A stretch of 64,000 nucleotides of DNA from Blasia pusilla (Eukaryota > Marchantiophyta > Marchantiopsida > Blasiales): assembly GCA_050084515.1 (NCBI GenBank), contig CM114273.1, positions 25,234,001-25,298,000 on the forward strand, given 5' to 3'. The notes beneath the pieces are model-generated. The model saw only the letters and a list, made by a program, of their open reading frames with translations, was not told the origin of the DNA and ran no database searches. Made by a program: the position numbers and the translations under genes. Positions within the stretch are counted from its first letter, which is position 1. Every line of letters starts with the position of its first letter. Shown here piece after piece: positions 47,190 through 57,432 of the stretch.

Positions 47190-48822
47190 AAATGTCTACT
47201 GGGGTTGGGTCATCGAGAGCAAGACAAAACTGAAATGAGTCCAATGATAGTGCCAAGAGGCAAAGAGTAAATTCAAAGAATGATTTCAACATGGATGTAA
47301 GAGAGGCATGGTTTGACTAGTTTTTCCAACTTTCATTAGAGAAGAGACGATCCTACATTTCAAGGGGTATGGATGGTTTTCATGACTACACCTTGGAATT
47401 GCAAAGATTGTCCAAGAGAGTGGCAAAGGCATTTAATTGGGAAGTGGATGCCAAAGAGGCTGATAGGCTGATTAAATTTTGTGCCCAACAAGGTGTTCAC
47501 CTAGAGAGAGTGTATGTCGATCTCGAGACATATAAGGATGAGAAGTTGTATGTTGCAAAGTTGGCTCACCTAGAAAGATTCAGTGTAGAGTAAGAAGTGC
47601 TCAACTTCTTTTCTAGGGATCGATTACTTTTTTGGGGAAAATATTGATAGTTCCATGTGCAATAGCATTAATTTATGACAATAAATTTAGACTTAGGAGA
47701 TGATCCGAGCGATATTATGGGAATCGGTTTACAGAGAATTGTGTATCGTTGTAAAATGAACGGAACCCATGGCTTTAGTGAAGATATCTATTTTGCATAA
47801 AGGTGTACAAGGAAAAATCTCTATCAGGTTCTAGAAAATTGATGATGTGGGAGGAGTTATTTGCGAGTATTTTACATCGCGGTGTTGTTTGCATGGTGGG
47901 AAGGTTGATCGAGGATCCACCGCGTGCCATCTATCTTTATTGGAATGGTGGGCATCTTGAAAATTGGTTGCGAGCATGCTATGCTTTGATGAATGGCTGG
48001 GCTAGTTTATGAGAGGTGGAAAATATGAGATGTCTCACAATAGTATCTAATGTTGTCTAGCTTGTGGTTTCCCTTCTTGGTACCATGGACATTATCAACA
48101 AGCGTGGGGTTTTTCATACCCACCTCAATGCTAGGAACATTTTCATTCATTTTGGATCCAACTCTAACCCATACATTGGTGTTGGAGATTGGGTAAATTC
48201 CATATGGACTGATGAAAACTTAGAGTCACCTCATAGATGATGGCAGCATGAACAAAAAAAAATCATGTTAGATATATCGCACCGAAGTTGACAGCAAGGC
48301 CTGAGAATCTTCCTTTAAGCAAGATCATTGAAATCTATGCCCTAGGAATGATTGTGAAGAATTTGAACTATGTGACATATAACCTCGCTATTAGGGATGC
48401 CCAAGCTAATGTGAGATGTACTTATTTGGAAAGGATTCGAAAGTGGGCATTAGCTCTGAATCCCTCTGATCGCAAAATCTTAGAGTATCTTATTGCATAT
48501 ATCAAAACAAATGAAAAAATACTAGATGTAGACAATGTAGATTCGGAATTAAGGCCAGTAATTGTGGTAGAGTGACTATAAATCCGTTTAAGGATTGGAT
48601 ATTTTTCATGAGAAATGGAAGACTTGATCGAAAAAGATGAAGATGTTACTCTAAATTTTCTTAAAGGATGAAGCTTGGTTGATCCATGGATGTATCGTGT
48701 GTCATCGTGTCACTATTATTGGAATCCTTTCTAAATGATCCTTTCTTTTTGTATTTTGGTAAAAGACAAGATGGAGTTGCCACCTCATCAAGACCGTAGT
48801 CCTCACGACAATGAGAACGAAG
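47190..48822 (+). pseudogene. Gypsy-2 first ORF, left part (function unknown)
   Basis: Plus-strand frames chain from MSTGVGSSRARQ near 47191 through 47369-47593 (MDGFHDYTLELQRLSKRV), 47803-48012 (EKSLSGSRKLMMWEELF) and 48288-48575 (ENLPLSKIIEIYALGMIV) to about 48822, with stops and frameshifts. I do not recognise a domain. The order and the downstream continuation at 55208 indicate a gag-like protein of the retrotransposon whose LTRs lie at 41119 and 58017. The assignment to gypsy-2 is by position and not by homology. The frame is broken by gypsy-1 at 48825. Confidence 0.45.
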
Positions 48823-48824
48823 GA

Positions 48825-49877
48825 TTTCGTACGCATACACATCGTTGCACAACATACATCATTGTCGACAAACTGTGTTTACCATGGAGAAAATAGAAAG
48901 TGACGAAATCACTGAAATCTTTACAAAACTTAGAGATACAAAGTGGCCTAGTCCGTCCGTGCGCTCATAGAAGAGCTTCGATGGAACATGAACTGGGAGA
49001 TAACTCGACATACGAGAATGCGCTACCGCTGCGGCTCCCGACTATTTGACTACTTGGGAAAACTAGGGTTTTAACCTATTTTTCTTTGTTTCTATTAATA
49101 GAAATTTTTGAATCTTTATCCCTATATAGGGTTAGATAAACCTAGTAACACTACTCCATAAACCACCTACGTCATATTACTATGACTCCTTCGACGTCTA
49201 AGTCGGAACCATCAATCTAGGCTTCTCCTCATACAAGGGGGCCGATCAGATTAATGGTGCTCAGAGGAGTAGATGTTGAGAATCCAACACAAACATACAA
49301 AAAAACACATACGATCCCATGCTAATTCATGGCATCCTAACAACGAGATAAGAAGTACCAAAATATCTCCAATTAAATCACGATCCAATCTCTATCAACA
49401 CCATATCTCTCAAATGTGTGCACTCTCACATGTTTCTTCCAATGTCAAACCAAACCCATTCTTCTAATGAGAGCCTTGGGTTACACACACAAGGCAAGCA
49501 AGACCATAGCTCTGCCGTCTCATGCCAAGAGGTTTAACTAAGAGAGAATGAGCTCTCAAACTCTCTCTCCTTAAGGTATACCCCTCCCCTCTCTCCATGG
49601 TAACCTATGCTTGTAGTCACCTCCTTGGCTCTTGACCTACTGTAGAGGGTCAAGGCCCACTTCCCAAAGTAGAAAGTCACATCTACCAAATATGGAAACT
49701 TACCAAAAAGAATAAGTTTCTCTATATGGCTCCAAATGAGCTGAAACAAAAGAGAAACCTCCTCTCTCAGATTTCTCGGGACTTCAACATGTTATCCTCG
49801 ACCTCCTAAGCATGTCCTCCTCTACTTGCAAAGGTGCTCTACCAGATCTCTCTGATCCATCCTAAAATATCATGACA
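48825..49877 (-). mobile_element. Gypsy-1 3' LTR, interrupted by another solo LTR
   Basis: On the plus strand it begins TTTCGTACGCATACAC (family TGTCGTGCGCATACAC) and ends CATGACA. Without the 416-bp insert at 48874-49289 and its duplicated CAAAC it is about 630 bp, matching the 602-bp solo LTR at 5090. It shares all landmarks of that family, including 'aggcaag(c/g)a(a/g)gacca' and 'cacttcccaaa'. Confidence 0.75.
48874..49289. mobile_element. 416-bp solo LTR with perfect CAAAC target duplication
   Basis: It starts TGTGTTTACCATGG and ends GAATCCAACA. It is flanked by CAAAC at 48869-48873 and 49290-49294. On the minus strand it begins TGTTGGATTCTCAACATC, a typical plant LTR start. A 5-bp duplication and TG...CA ends fit a copia or gypsy LTR. 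The superfamily is unknown because no internal sequence is present. It is the innermost and so youngest event in this nest. Confidence 0.85.
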
Positions 49878-49879
49878 GG

Positions 49880-50006
49880 TATCGTGCACATACATATCGC
49901 TACACAACATACATTGTTGTCGACAAACATACACACAAACACGCACGATCCCATGCTAACTCATTGTATCCAAACAATGAGACAAGAAGTACCAAAATAT
50001 CTCCAA
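49880..50006 (-). repeat. Extra partial gypsy-1 LTR, with purine tract at 50007-50017
   Basis: It repeats the first 127 bases of the LTR (plus-strand sense), directly after the complete LTR with a 2-base gap. It then stops at 'ctccaa' against 'tcgccccccta'. On the coding strand the latter is TAGGGGGGCGA, a likely polypurine tract. A tandem LTR with a truncated inner copy could reflect unequal recombination between LTRs. Confidence 0.6.
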
Positions 50007-50179
50007 TCGCCCCCCTAGCTGGTGGTCAGGTCCCTCTTACTGCAGATAGCCATCTATTTCTACCTATCATGACACACATCTCTCAGATGCTAAAAGCAAA
50101 AAGGCCAGGTGCTCATGTGGCCCCATCGTTAGTCGCCTTTTTGTCAGCCATCTCACAGACACAAGTCGGAATCTAGAAC

Positions 50180-50326
50180 TACCTAAACTATGTACATCTG
50201 GGACATATCCATCGCCCTAGGAAGCCTAGTGAGAGATGGCGTCAGACATGCCATATGCCATCCTCTCGAACACCCATCACATACTAGCAGAGTGGATGCA
50301 CCACGGGCATAACCACACAACATACA
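50180..50326 (-). pseudogene. PHD finger at the C-terminus of gypsy-1 pol
   Basis: The minus-strand frame reads CMLC, then LLVCDGCSRGWHMACL, giving Cys-x2-Cys, x11, Cys-x2-Cys, x4, His-x2-Cys. After a single frameshift in 'LPRA' the next frame gives RWICPRCT and a stop, supplying the final Cys-x2-Cys. This is a complete C4HC3 PHD finger. PHD fingers bind the histone H3 tail. Many gypsy elements (chromoviruses) carry a chromodomain at this position to guide integration, and a PHD finger may serve similarly here; that role is inference. The upstream 'RVREIFPSGVLLLEGQDG' resembles a small barrel typical of integrase C-termini. Confidence 0.8.
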
Positions 50327-50329
50327 CCG

Positions 50330-51570
50330 CAAGCCTCCAAGAACTACTACTAAGCTCGGATCAAATATACCGTCAATGTTTGGAAGATGACATGGCGTAT
50401 AGTTACACACATGGTCCTTCCAAACCATACCATCTTGTCCCTCCAATAAGAGAACACCAGATGGAAAAATCTCACGCACTCTCAAGATGGTGCGCCCTGC
50501 AATCACATCTAATGTCGTAGGTGCCGTTTGCTACAAGTAGACATAGTCTCCCTCATGAAACCTCTGGATAGTAGGTCGATAACCACCTCCTTGAATAGTC
50601 ACATACCTCAATGTATCCCATGCTGTGCAATCGCCAAGTTCTCAAATGCCTTGGGCATCACTCTCCAAAACAACTCAGCCCTTTGAGAACATGCTCGCAT
50701 CCATACATCAAGGTTGTCAAGGTTCAACATCTCACCAACATCTTGACAAATGGCTGTAGGTAAATCGAATCTCAGCCATACAAAATCAAGTATGGTGTGA
50801 AAGACGGTAAGGATGCCTACCTGTTGAATCTATATCCTATCGCCTACCTCGGCAATTGGAGATCCCAATCTCCTAGATGACCTCTCTGCAAGCCATACTT
50901 GCGTAACCCTCTCTTCACCATTTGCATAACCCGCTCCGCTAGTCCATCCGCCTCAGGATGATCTCGCGAAGTAGTGCGGTGATCAATCAACACCTGATCA
51001 TACAAGGCTTGAAACTCCCCGCCAAACTCTGTGCCCTGGTCGGTCAACACCTCATCTGATGCACTGTCATGACTGTGAACTCGATCAAGGAAGGTATACG
51101 CTACTCCCTCACTTGCTTTTTCAGGCAATGCAACCAACTCTATCCACTTCGAGAAGTGCTCGACCATCACCAACACATAACGACTATGGCGCTCAATCCA
51201 AAGGTCCTACAAAATCCAAACTCCATCTATAACCTAAACCCATGATTGGAAGTGGATGCAACTATGGAGTCCGAGTATTGAACGCTGATCCGACTCGATC
51301 ACACACCATGCATCTGGCAACAAACTAGTGAACATCAGTCTGCATGCCTCACCACCAATACTGTATCTAGAGCAAGCTCTACGTTTGCTTCACTCCAAAA
51401 TGACCCAACTCCTCGTGGGCATGACACACCAAACGATCTCTCTGCAAAGGATTAGGCACCACCCGTACTCTACCATCCTCCCAAACTCGCAACACATGTG
51501 TCCCCTCCCCCCGGAACTGTCTGGCTCGTTGTAGGATCCGATCCCGCTCTCTAGCACCCATCTGGCTCGC
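50330..51570 (-). pseudogene. Gypsy-1 integrase (broken)
   Basis: From 51561 the frame carries 'GARERDRILQRARQF', then the H2C2 zinc region 'RDRLVCHAHEELGHFGVKQT', continued in other frames with a 'CMVCDRV'-like pair. The core at 50844-51176 includes 'VMVEHFSKWIELVALP', 'EVLTDQGTEFGGEF' and 'TTSRDHPEADGLAERVMQMV'. These contain the second Asp and the Glu of the DDE triad. The first Asp of the triad lies in the 'WSLDFVGP' type motif near 51215. Beyond the core, decayed frames lead to 50506 and the PHD finger. Several stops are present. Confidence 0.8.
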
Positions 51571-52022
51571 AAATCCAATGAACTGAAGACCTTTGCATGC
51601 CCAATCGCATCAAAGATTTCCTTAGGGATGGGCATGGCATACCTATCTGACTTTGTCTTTCGATTGATAGATCGATAATCTCCACACATCCGCCTATCCG
51701 TCCAGTTGCCATGCACATCCTTCTTGGAGAGCATGATAGTGGCAGATGCATACTCTCCATGCGACATCTCCACTAGTCCCGCTCCAACCAAGTCCTGGAT
51801 CCTACTCTAAATTAGAGCCCTCTCCATGTCACTATACCTGTAGGGTCGTCGGAAAATTGGCGTGTCACTCAACAACTCAATGCGGATCCCTAGACCCTTC
51901 AACGTATCTAAATCATGCATACTAAATGCAAAATAGCTCCTAAAACTCCTAAGGAACTGGTGTATCCGGCGCCGCTCTCCTCCTGTCAACTTAGGGCCTA
52001 TATTTGGCTCCCAAGTCTCCAT
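51571..52022 (-). pseudogene. Gypsy-1 reverse transcriptase, N-terminal part only
   Basis: The frame from 52022 reads through 'HDLDTLKGLGIRIEL', 'DTPIFRRPYRYSDME', 'GLVEMSHGEYASATIM', 'RMCGDYRSINRKT' and 'VFSSLDLRA'. These are the gypsy RT fingers and first palm motifs. It then jumps straight into 'RWVLESGIG' and integrase sequence. The YxDD motif, the thumb and the RNase H, normally over 1 kb, are deleted. One stop (about 51812) separates two frames. Confidence 0.85.
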
Positions 52023-52329
52023 CGTGACTATGGTAGGACTCTCCGGCGCGGGTGTTGATGGTTGCTATGGTGCAACCCTGTCTCGGACAACAGAACTCTC
52101 ATCTCCACATGCAATACCCGGAACCACGCTTGATGTTGTGGCTATCATCTCTTGGCGTACCTGCTAAAACATCCCAAGAAGTCCAAGGGTGTCTCTCCCA
52201 ATCAACCTTGGTGTGTCAATCTCCTTGGATCTCGCCCCCAGGCATTGCCTCCACCGTCTCGATAGGCATGGGGCTCACCAACACAACAACTATGATCTGT
52301 CGCATCCTCGAACGACGTTGCTAAGCTAC

Positions 52330-53270
52330 GCATGAGTTGAAAATCCATGTCAAACAGTGCAGATCCATCGCCTGACCCAAGACAGGACGTCGTGATGCCT
52401 CCGCTAGTGATAGTACTGGAGTCACTCTTGTGGGGAATCCCATCGCTCGTTCTCGCTCATCGGTGTTGGGCTCCACCAACCTCTATACCTGGTCATCCCA
52501 AACCAAGCCAGGTCCGGCCTCGTGGAATGCATAGGAAGTAGGAAAACTCACAAATGTGGGAAAGGCTACCCGTGGCATGCCAATCCTGTTGACCACAATC
52601 AACGGCGGTTGATCATCGTGCCTCATTGCTTGTGATCGACGACCTGGATCCAGAATAGAATCCACCAACGAATTGGAGGGGCGCTCCACGCTAGCATATG
52701 CCCTCCGTAAAACCTCATGTGGGACCAAGTTGGTCCACTAAAGATGCGGGCGGTGTGCTCTAGAACCTACACTCGCTGCATCCAAAAACATTGCTAAGCC
52801 GATCTATGCATGCATCTGATGTGCACATGTTATCATCCGTGATCTCGAATCGCCCAAGATCGGCAAATTCTCTAGAATGTATGCTGGAGAACAAGGCTGA
52901 TGCTCTTGCAAGTGTCACAAAATCCGCATCATCTCCCAAAATGACATGGACCGAGTGTCAGCTAACCCGCTACCTCGTCCAGCACGCCTTGGCCCTGACA
53001 TGGCCAACCATCAATGACCCAATCTATGGCCCCTACCCACTCCAGGTCCAGCGCCTCCAGCAATGAAATATCTTGTGGTAGGGAACTTTGGTATCCCTAG
53101 ACAGCGGACGCAGAAAACAAGTTGGGAAAACGGAGGCGTAACTATGCCATGTGATGAAGTGAAGGGTGTCTTGCAACATCATCAATCTCCACATACATCT
53201 ATTTCTGCACGTGTATTCCTGCTTGCAAAACAGCAGCTAACCCAATGTTGATCCCTCCAAAGAGATCCAA
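52330..53270 (-). pseudogene. C5 cytosine DNA methyltransferase domain within gypsy-1 pol
   Basis: Minus-strand frames in order give motif I 'VLDLFGGINIGLAA' (SAM binding, about 53259-53218) and then motif IV 'VIDGWPCQGQ', whose catalytic Pro-Cys-Gln is at 52995-53003. After one frameshift come 'RSMSFWEMMRIL', motif VI 'AYILENLP' and motif VIII 'GSRAHRPHL'. The frame at 52483-52728 has 'DDQPPLIVVNRIG' and 'AFPTFVSFP'. Then come 'DERERAMGFPTR' and motif X 'LGQAMDLHCLTWIF', ending at about 52330. The order I-IV-VI-VIII-X is the classical one and not the permuted DRM order. About seven stops and two frameshifts are present. The domain lies between protease and reverse transcriptase, in the same strand and direction. 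Host genes are unlikely as the direct source of this copy, because both sides are retrotransposon coding sequence. Confidence 0.88.
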
Positions 53271-53274
53271 CACC

Positions 53275-54060
53275 CGAATATCCTCCTCTAGGATGCGCCA
53301 CACAATGGGTGTGGTATCCAAGGGCGTCATCATAGCACTCTCAGCTACCTTGGGTTCCTTTGATCTGTCACGCTCTAGTGCAAAGGTTCTAAACCCTAAA
53401 TGCTCCACGTGGTCTGCACATGCTCAGTGGCTAAGCGTCAAAGCTCCTCAGTCAAGCCCCAAAGTGGCACCTCTCCTCCACGGACTGATGCGGCTACCAT
53501 GACACTCCTCTCCATAGAAATGTCAGGATTGGGAGTATCCTCTGCATGGATATGTCCCTCAATCAAGTCACTATGCCAAGTGATGGCGCTGCTAAATGCT
53601 GCTAAGATCGCCATCTCTCTTCGTCGTCACTCGATCACTACACCTATAAATCAAATGGGTAATGCGCTAAGGCGCCCATCACGTGACTGCCATTCTGGTA
53701 TATAGGACGCTGACTCCTCCGAGTAATCCAGAGAAAACCCCATCGGGTACAACAATACTCCACCAACCAAGACATCATAGGACTCTACATCGGTCACTAT
53801 TTCCTTGGCTCGCACAACGGACTCATCTATAGGGTGTCCGGGATGAATCCTCACCACGATCTCTTGTTGGGTGATATACTCTGTGGTTCTCGCTCCACCC
53901 AAGGATGTGTGTATGCGGAATGGACAACGCTCCACATCAGCTCTTGTCAAACCCAATCCTCTCAATGCCGCTTTCCCCAACATGAGGGTTGCGCTCTTGA
54001 ATCCAACAAGACGTGTTGCGTACTAAAAGCTCTTCCTCCTGGATTCACCAACTAGAAGAC
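53275..54060 (-). pseudogene. Gypsy-1 protease and linker (broken)
   Basis: Near 54030 a 'VLLDSRAQP' motif corresponds to the retropepsin D-S/T-G active site with Gly changed to Arg. After a frameshift the frame 53651-53983 continues 'MLGKAALRGLGLTRADVE', 'RIHTSLGGA' and 'YDVLVGGVLLYPMGFSLDY', as expected for the rest of an aspartic protease. A linker of about 380 bp then leads to the methyltransferase motif I. Confidence 0.7.
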
Positions 54061-54984
54061 CTCTTCCCAATTATCCAGTAAAAAAACACCACGAGACATC
54101 ATGGCAAGCTCTATCGCGGGTCTAGGGGGCGTCTCTGCCATCCTAGCAGCCGCAGCCTACCATGAATCTGACGTGGACGGCCCGAGCATATGCTCGAAGG
54201 GTAGGTCCATCACCTCCTCTACAATCACCTCTGAGTGTGATGCAAAAACTCCAACTCCATGCTCACATAGCGTAGCGGCCAACCGGAAAACCTCGGCGAG
54301 CGTACCTCCCAACGTCATAACATCCGAAGGAGAATATAAATGAGCACGGTACACAATAGTGGCCGCCCCCAACAACGTGCTCGACACATGCTCCTCCTGA
54401 GCATAAAAAATATGAGTCATTGCACTCGGTTCTCCCATCGCCCTCTGTGCGTGCACACCAACAACATCACCAACTCTATGAGAACTCTGATTAGGACCCA
54501 TGGAGGGGTTCTCATCGCCTCGGACAACGTGAAAGACTAAGGAAGCCTGGTCTGTTTCCTAGCTTCCTCTCACTATGGATCCAACTCTGCTGCTACTTTA
54601 CGTGTAACAACTACGGCGGCCTCCATCTGGGCAACCCCGCACATCCAACTTGGATCCTCCATAAGACGTCGATGCCACGGACCCGACATCGGGTAACCTC
54701 AATGCCATAGCGGAAATCTGATGCTATAGCTGCTATATCTGAGTAGCCATCCTAGCCTCACGCCCAACATATCCCTCGGCGCCTCTAGGTGATGGGACTC
54801 TACGTCCTCCACGGGCAGCTCCACCACCCTGTCGGGCAATTCCAGCTCCTCGTCCCCCAACGGAACCACCTGGTGTATGATCTCTAGGCCCACCCGGACC
54901 GACTACTCGCTCTGGTTCCCTCTCTGGCCCTCGGTCCCGATGTAACTTATAGTGTAAACTGAAACATCTGGTGCGTGTGTGACT
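54061..54984 (-). pseudogene. Gypsy-1 gag-like region
   Basis: Frame 54157-54501 reads MGPNQSSHRVGDVV through 'MTLGGTLAEVFRLAATL' to 'FEHMLGPSTSDSW'. Upstream, 54733-55023 is rich in Gly, Arg and Pro (GPGGPRDHTPGG, RGAGIARQGGGAARGG), which may be a nucleic-acid-binding segment, though no CCHC knuckle is evident. No gag family could be recognised. The assignment rests on position between LTR and protease. Confidence 0.5.
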
Positions 54985-54987
54985 TTC

Positions 54988-55207
54988 CACTTCCCAAAGT
55001 AGAAAGGAAACTCTACCAAACATGGAAACTTACCAAAAATAGTACTTTTCTCTATATGGCTCCAAATGAGTTGAAACGAAAGAGAAACTTGCTCTCTCAG
55101 GTTTCCAAGGACCTCAATAGGTCATCCTCAACCTTGTGAGCATGTCCTCCTCTACTCACGAAGGCGTTCCACCACATCTCTCCAATCTATCCTAAAATAT
55201 CGTGACA
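54988..55207 (-). mobile_element. Truncated gypsy-1 5' LTR
   Basis: On the minus strand it begins TGTCACGATATTTTAGGAT at 55207 and matches the first 220 bases of the LTR. It then ends at 'cacttccc' against gag-like sequence. The rest of the LTR, the primer-binding site and the start of gag are missing. The loss explains why this copy cannot be transcribed and replicated normally. Confidence 0.7.
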
Positions 55208-56404
55208 CGGAAGAGGGGAAGAGCCCCTCGATACATAAAGACAACTGACGTCCGCAAAAGTGATTAAGAAGATGGTCTCACAATTCATCATCAAAGATGA
55301 ATTGAAGGCATACTTAGATAATGCCATTGACCCACAAGTTCTGAAAGGAGAGTTTAAGAAGTCGTGGCTAAAATGGTTGGAGCGTGCGATTGGAGAATTT
55401 GCAAGGAAAGTGGAAGAAAATGAGTGGACAAAGGATTGGGATTTATTCAATGGCGTCCCAAATTATGAAGATCTTGCCGAGAGCAAGAGGAAGTTAGTGA
55501 GCAAGGTATTTTTTTAGCTCAAAATCGTGGAGTTGATGAAGGATATGGAGGTTCGGTATGGCGATGTAGATAAGGGGTCTTCGAGAAGAGATAAGAGACC
55601 TAGAGAAGAAGATAGTATAACCCCACAGCCATAGTCTCAATGAGCAAGAGTGGAACCTTCATCACCACGAGCGTCATCAGGCCATTATCAACATGGTGGA
55701 TTGTCTAGAAGCCTTTGAGGCATACTCTCTTCCTTGGATGAACACAGAAAAAATCCTGATGCTGAATAAGAGATACATGACGAGAGTGGAGATGAAGGGC
55801 ATGTGTAGATGGGGGCAAAGGATAGACGAGATTTTTCGAATGACCTCAATGTGGGTCGTAATATGAACTTTGATGGACCCGGGGAGAGTTCTAATCGCCC
55901 AGTACACAACGGTGCTCTTCCCCGAACCTTTCATGGGGAGAGTGCTTCGGATAATAGCGAGGTAATATTTCATCTATCACAGTTGGAGAGTTTAATAAAA
56001 AATTTCCCAACGCAATTTTGATTTAGTCGTGGAATTCAACGTTTTGAAGGGGAAGTATGAACTCCTGTCTAAGCAACACAACACATTGAAGAGAGAGATA
56101 TAGAGGCTTTTGAACAAATCTATTGCCAGAGATGACCTCCATAGAAGGCAAGGAGATGTAATGGTTGACCACATAGAGCAGTGGAGGAGGGCATATAAAA
56201 ACATCATGGAAAGATGACAAGAAGAGATGGATGAATTGTTGCGATGGAGAGCAAGGGATAACGTGGGAGAAATCACCCCTGAGATAATTTTACTTAAGGG
56301 TCCTTCCGTGAAGGAGGTTGATATGATCTTAATTCAACCTATTGATAAGTTGTGACCTCCAGCTCTACGCGCAACATGGGACAATGTCGTAGATCCAAAC
56401 GCTA
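55208..56404 (+). pseudogene. Gypsy-2 first ORF, right part (function unknown)
   Basis: It continues the frame broken at 48822. A basic stretch (KRGRAPRYIKTTDVRK) precedes an intact helix-rich segment at 55260-55517 (MVSQFIIKDELKAYL, LKGEFKKSWLKWLERAIGEF). Decayed low-complexity sequence rich in Ser, Arg and Pro follows, then a coiled-coil-like stretch (VLKGKYELLSKQHNTLKREI). It stops at an inverted gypsy-2 LTR at about 56405. No known domain is recognised. A gag-like structural role is inferred from position. Confidence 0.45.
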
Positions 56405-57432
56405 TCGTGTTGAGAGCTTTTCTTCGAGTAAGGGCAGACCTTCCAATTGTGGTAGACGTGGTTCATGCACAGTAAACTCTCTAAAAATTTATCCTTTTTT
56501 AATATAAAATTATTATATACATTCTCCATTCTCTCATGACAAGAATCACGAATGAAAGTGCCGAGGAGATCACTTCTTCATAACATCGAACCCCAAAATT
56601 CCTAATTATGAAGTCCCTATGAGCTACTTTACGCTTGAATACAAGAAAAATAGCACAAATGGTATTAAATCCTACTCAATCAGGCCTATTAACATCCATG
56701 GATCAGTATATAAGGACATACAAAGAACAATCGCATGTCCTTTCGTATGTGATAATAGGAAGAATCATCGAAGTTGGAGATTGCATGATTCGCTTCATGA
56801 ATGCCTCCTCAAAGTGATAAACTAGATAGCGAGTAAACTAGTGTCTATCTACGAAGAGAAATTTGATGTGGTACGAATTAAGGAAACAAAAATCAAGTAC
56901 GACTTGTGCTCCATCCCTATCCATACTTAAGGAAAACTCTCTACTCTCCTCAAGAATAGGTTTGGCGGAATTTCTTTCCCAAGAGGGATAATCCACTCTC
57001 ATTGGGAAAAATAACAAGCCGAAATTATTCATTCTCCCAAGTATGACAAAACTCCCCTAAGATAATAAATCTCTCCAAATAATCATCTTATATAAAACTA
57101 TTGAAACTCTTGAAGAATAGAATTCAACCAAGTCACTCTCCCAAGAGGAGTAATCTACTCTCATTGGAAGAGCAAACAAGCCAATTCCATCCACTCAAGA
57201 GCAACAAGGGAGACTCAAAAAATGAAGTACAAGGTGATGAATCTTTAAAGGTCATTTCTCTTTATATACTTTTAAGGGATCCAAAATAGTACAGAATAAG
57301 GCTAATCTTATCTTATATTGCATGGGTTCCTCTCAAAGCTCAGCCAATCCCATTTTCATACAAGTAGATTACATGTTATGTCCTCCAAAATATCCTCATC
57401 AACTCACTTCATATCCTCCAAACTATCCCAAC
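56405..57432 (-). mobile_element. Gypsy-2 LTR, minus orientation, truncated
   Basis: It begins GTGTTGAGAGCTTTTCTTCG and follows the LTR landmarks to 'ctccaaactatccca' at about 57432, where integrase coding sequence starts abruptly. The last 150-200 bases of the LTR are missing. It is inverted relative to the LTR at 58017 only about 585 bases away. Confidence 0.75.

Larger units (their letters stand above)
48825..55207 (-). mobile_element. Gypsy-1: Ty3/gypsy element with DNA methyltransferase and PHD finger
   Basis: On the minus strand, from 55207: truncated 5' LTR, gag-like region, protease, C5 DNA methyltransferase, truncated reverse transcriptase, integrase, PHD finger, purine tract, LTR. 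Integrase after reverse transcriptase places it with Ty3/gypsy. It is inserted in the first ORF of gypsy-2. The flanking tetramers are agga and cgga, an aged 4-bp duplication, and the host frame continues across the empty site. Stops and frameshifts are spread over all domains. The RT palm and the whole RNase H are missing. The GC-content and codon choices differ from the AT-rich neighbours. Confidence 0.85.

Noticed and set aside
52330-53270. Host DRM or MET1 gene fragment
   Set aside because: Motif order is not permuted as in DRM, there are no introns or host regulatory domains, and retrotransposon coding sequence lies directly on both sides in the same strand.
52052-54540. Plus-strand open frames of 60-110 codons
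   Set aside because: They are antisense shadows of the gypsy-1 protease, methyltransferase and gag-like region.
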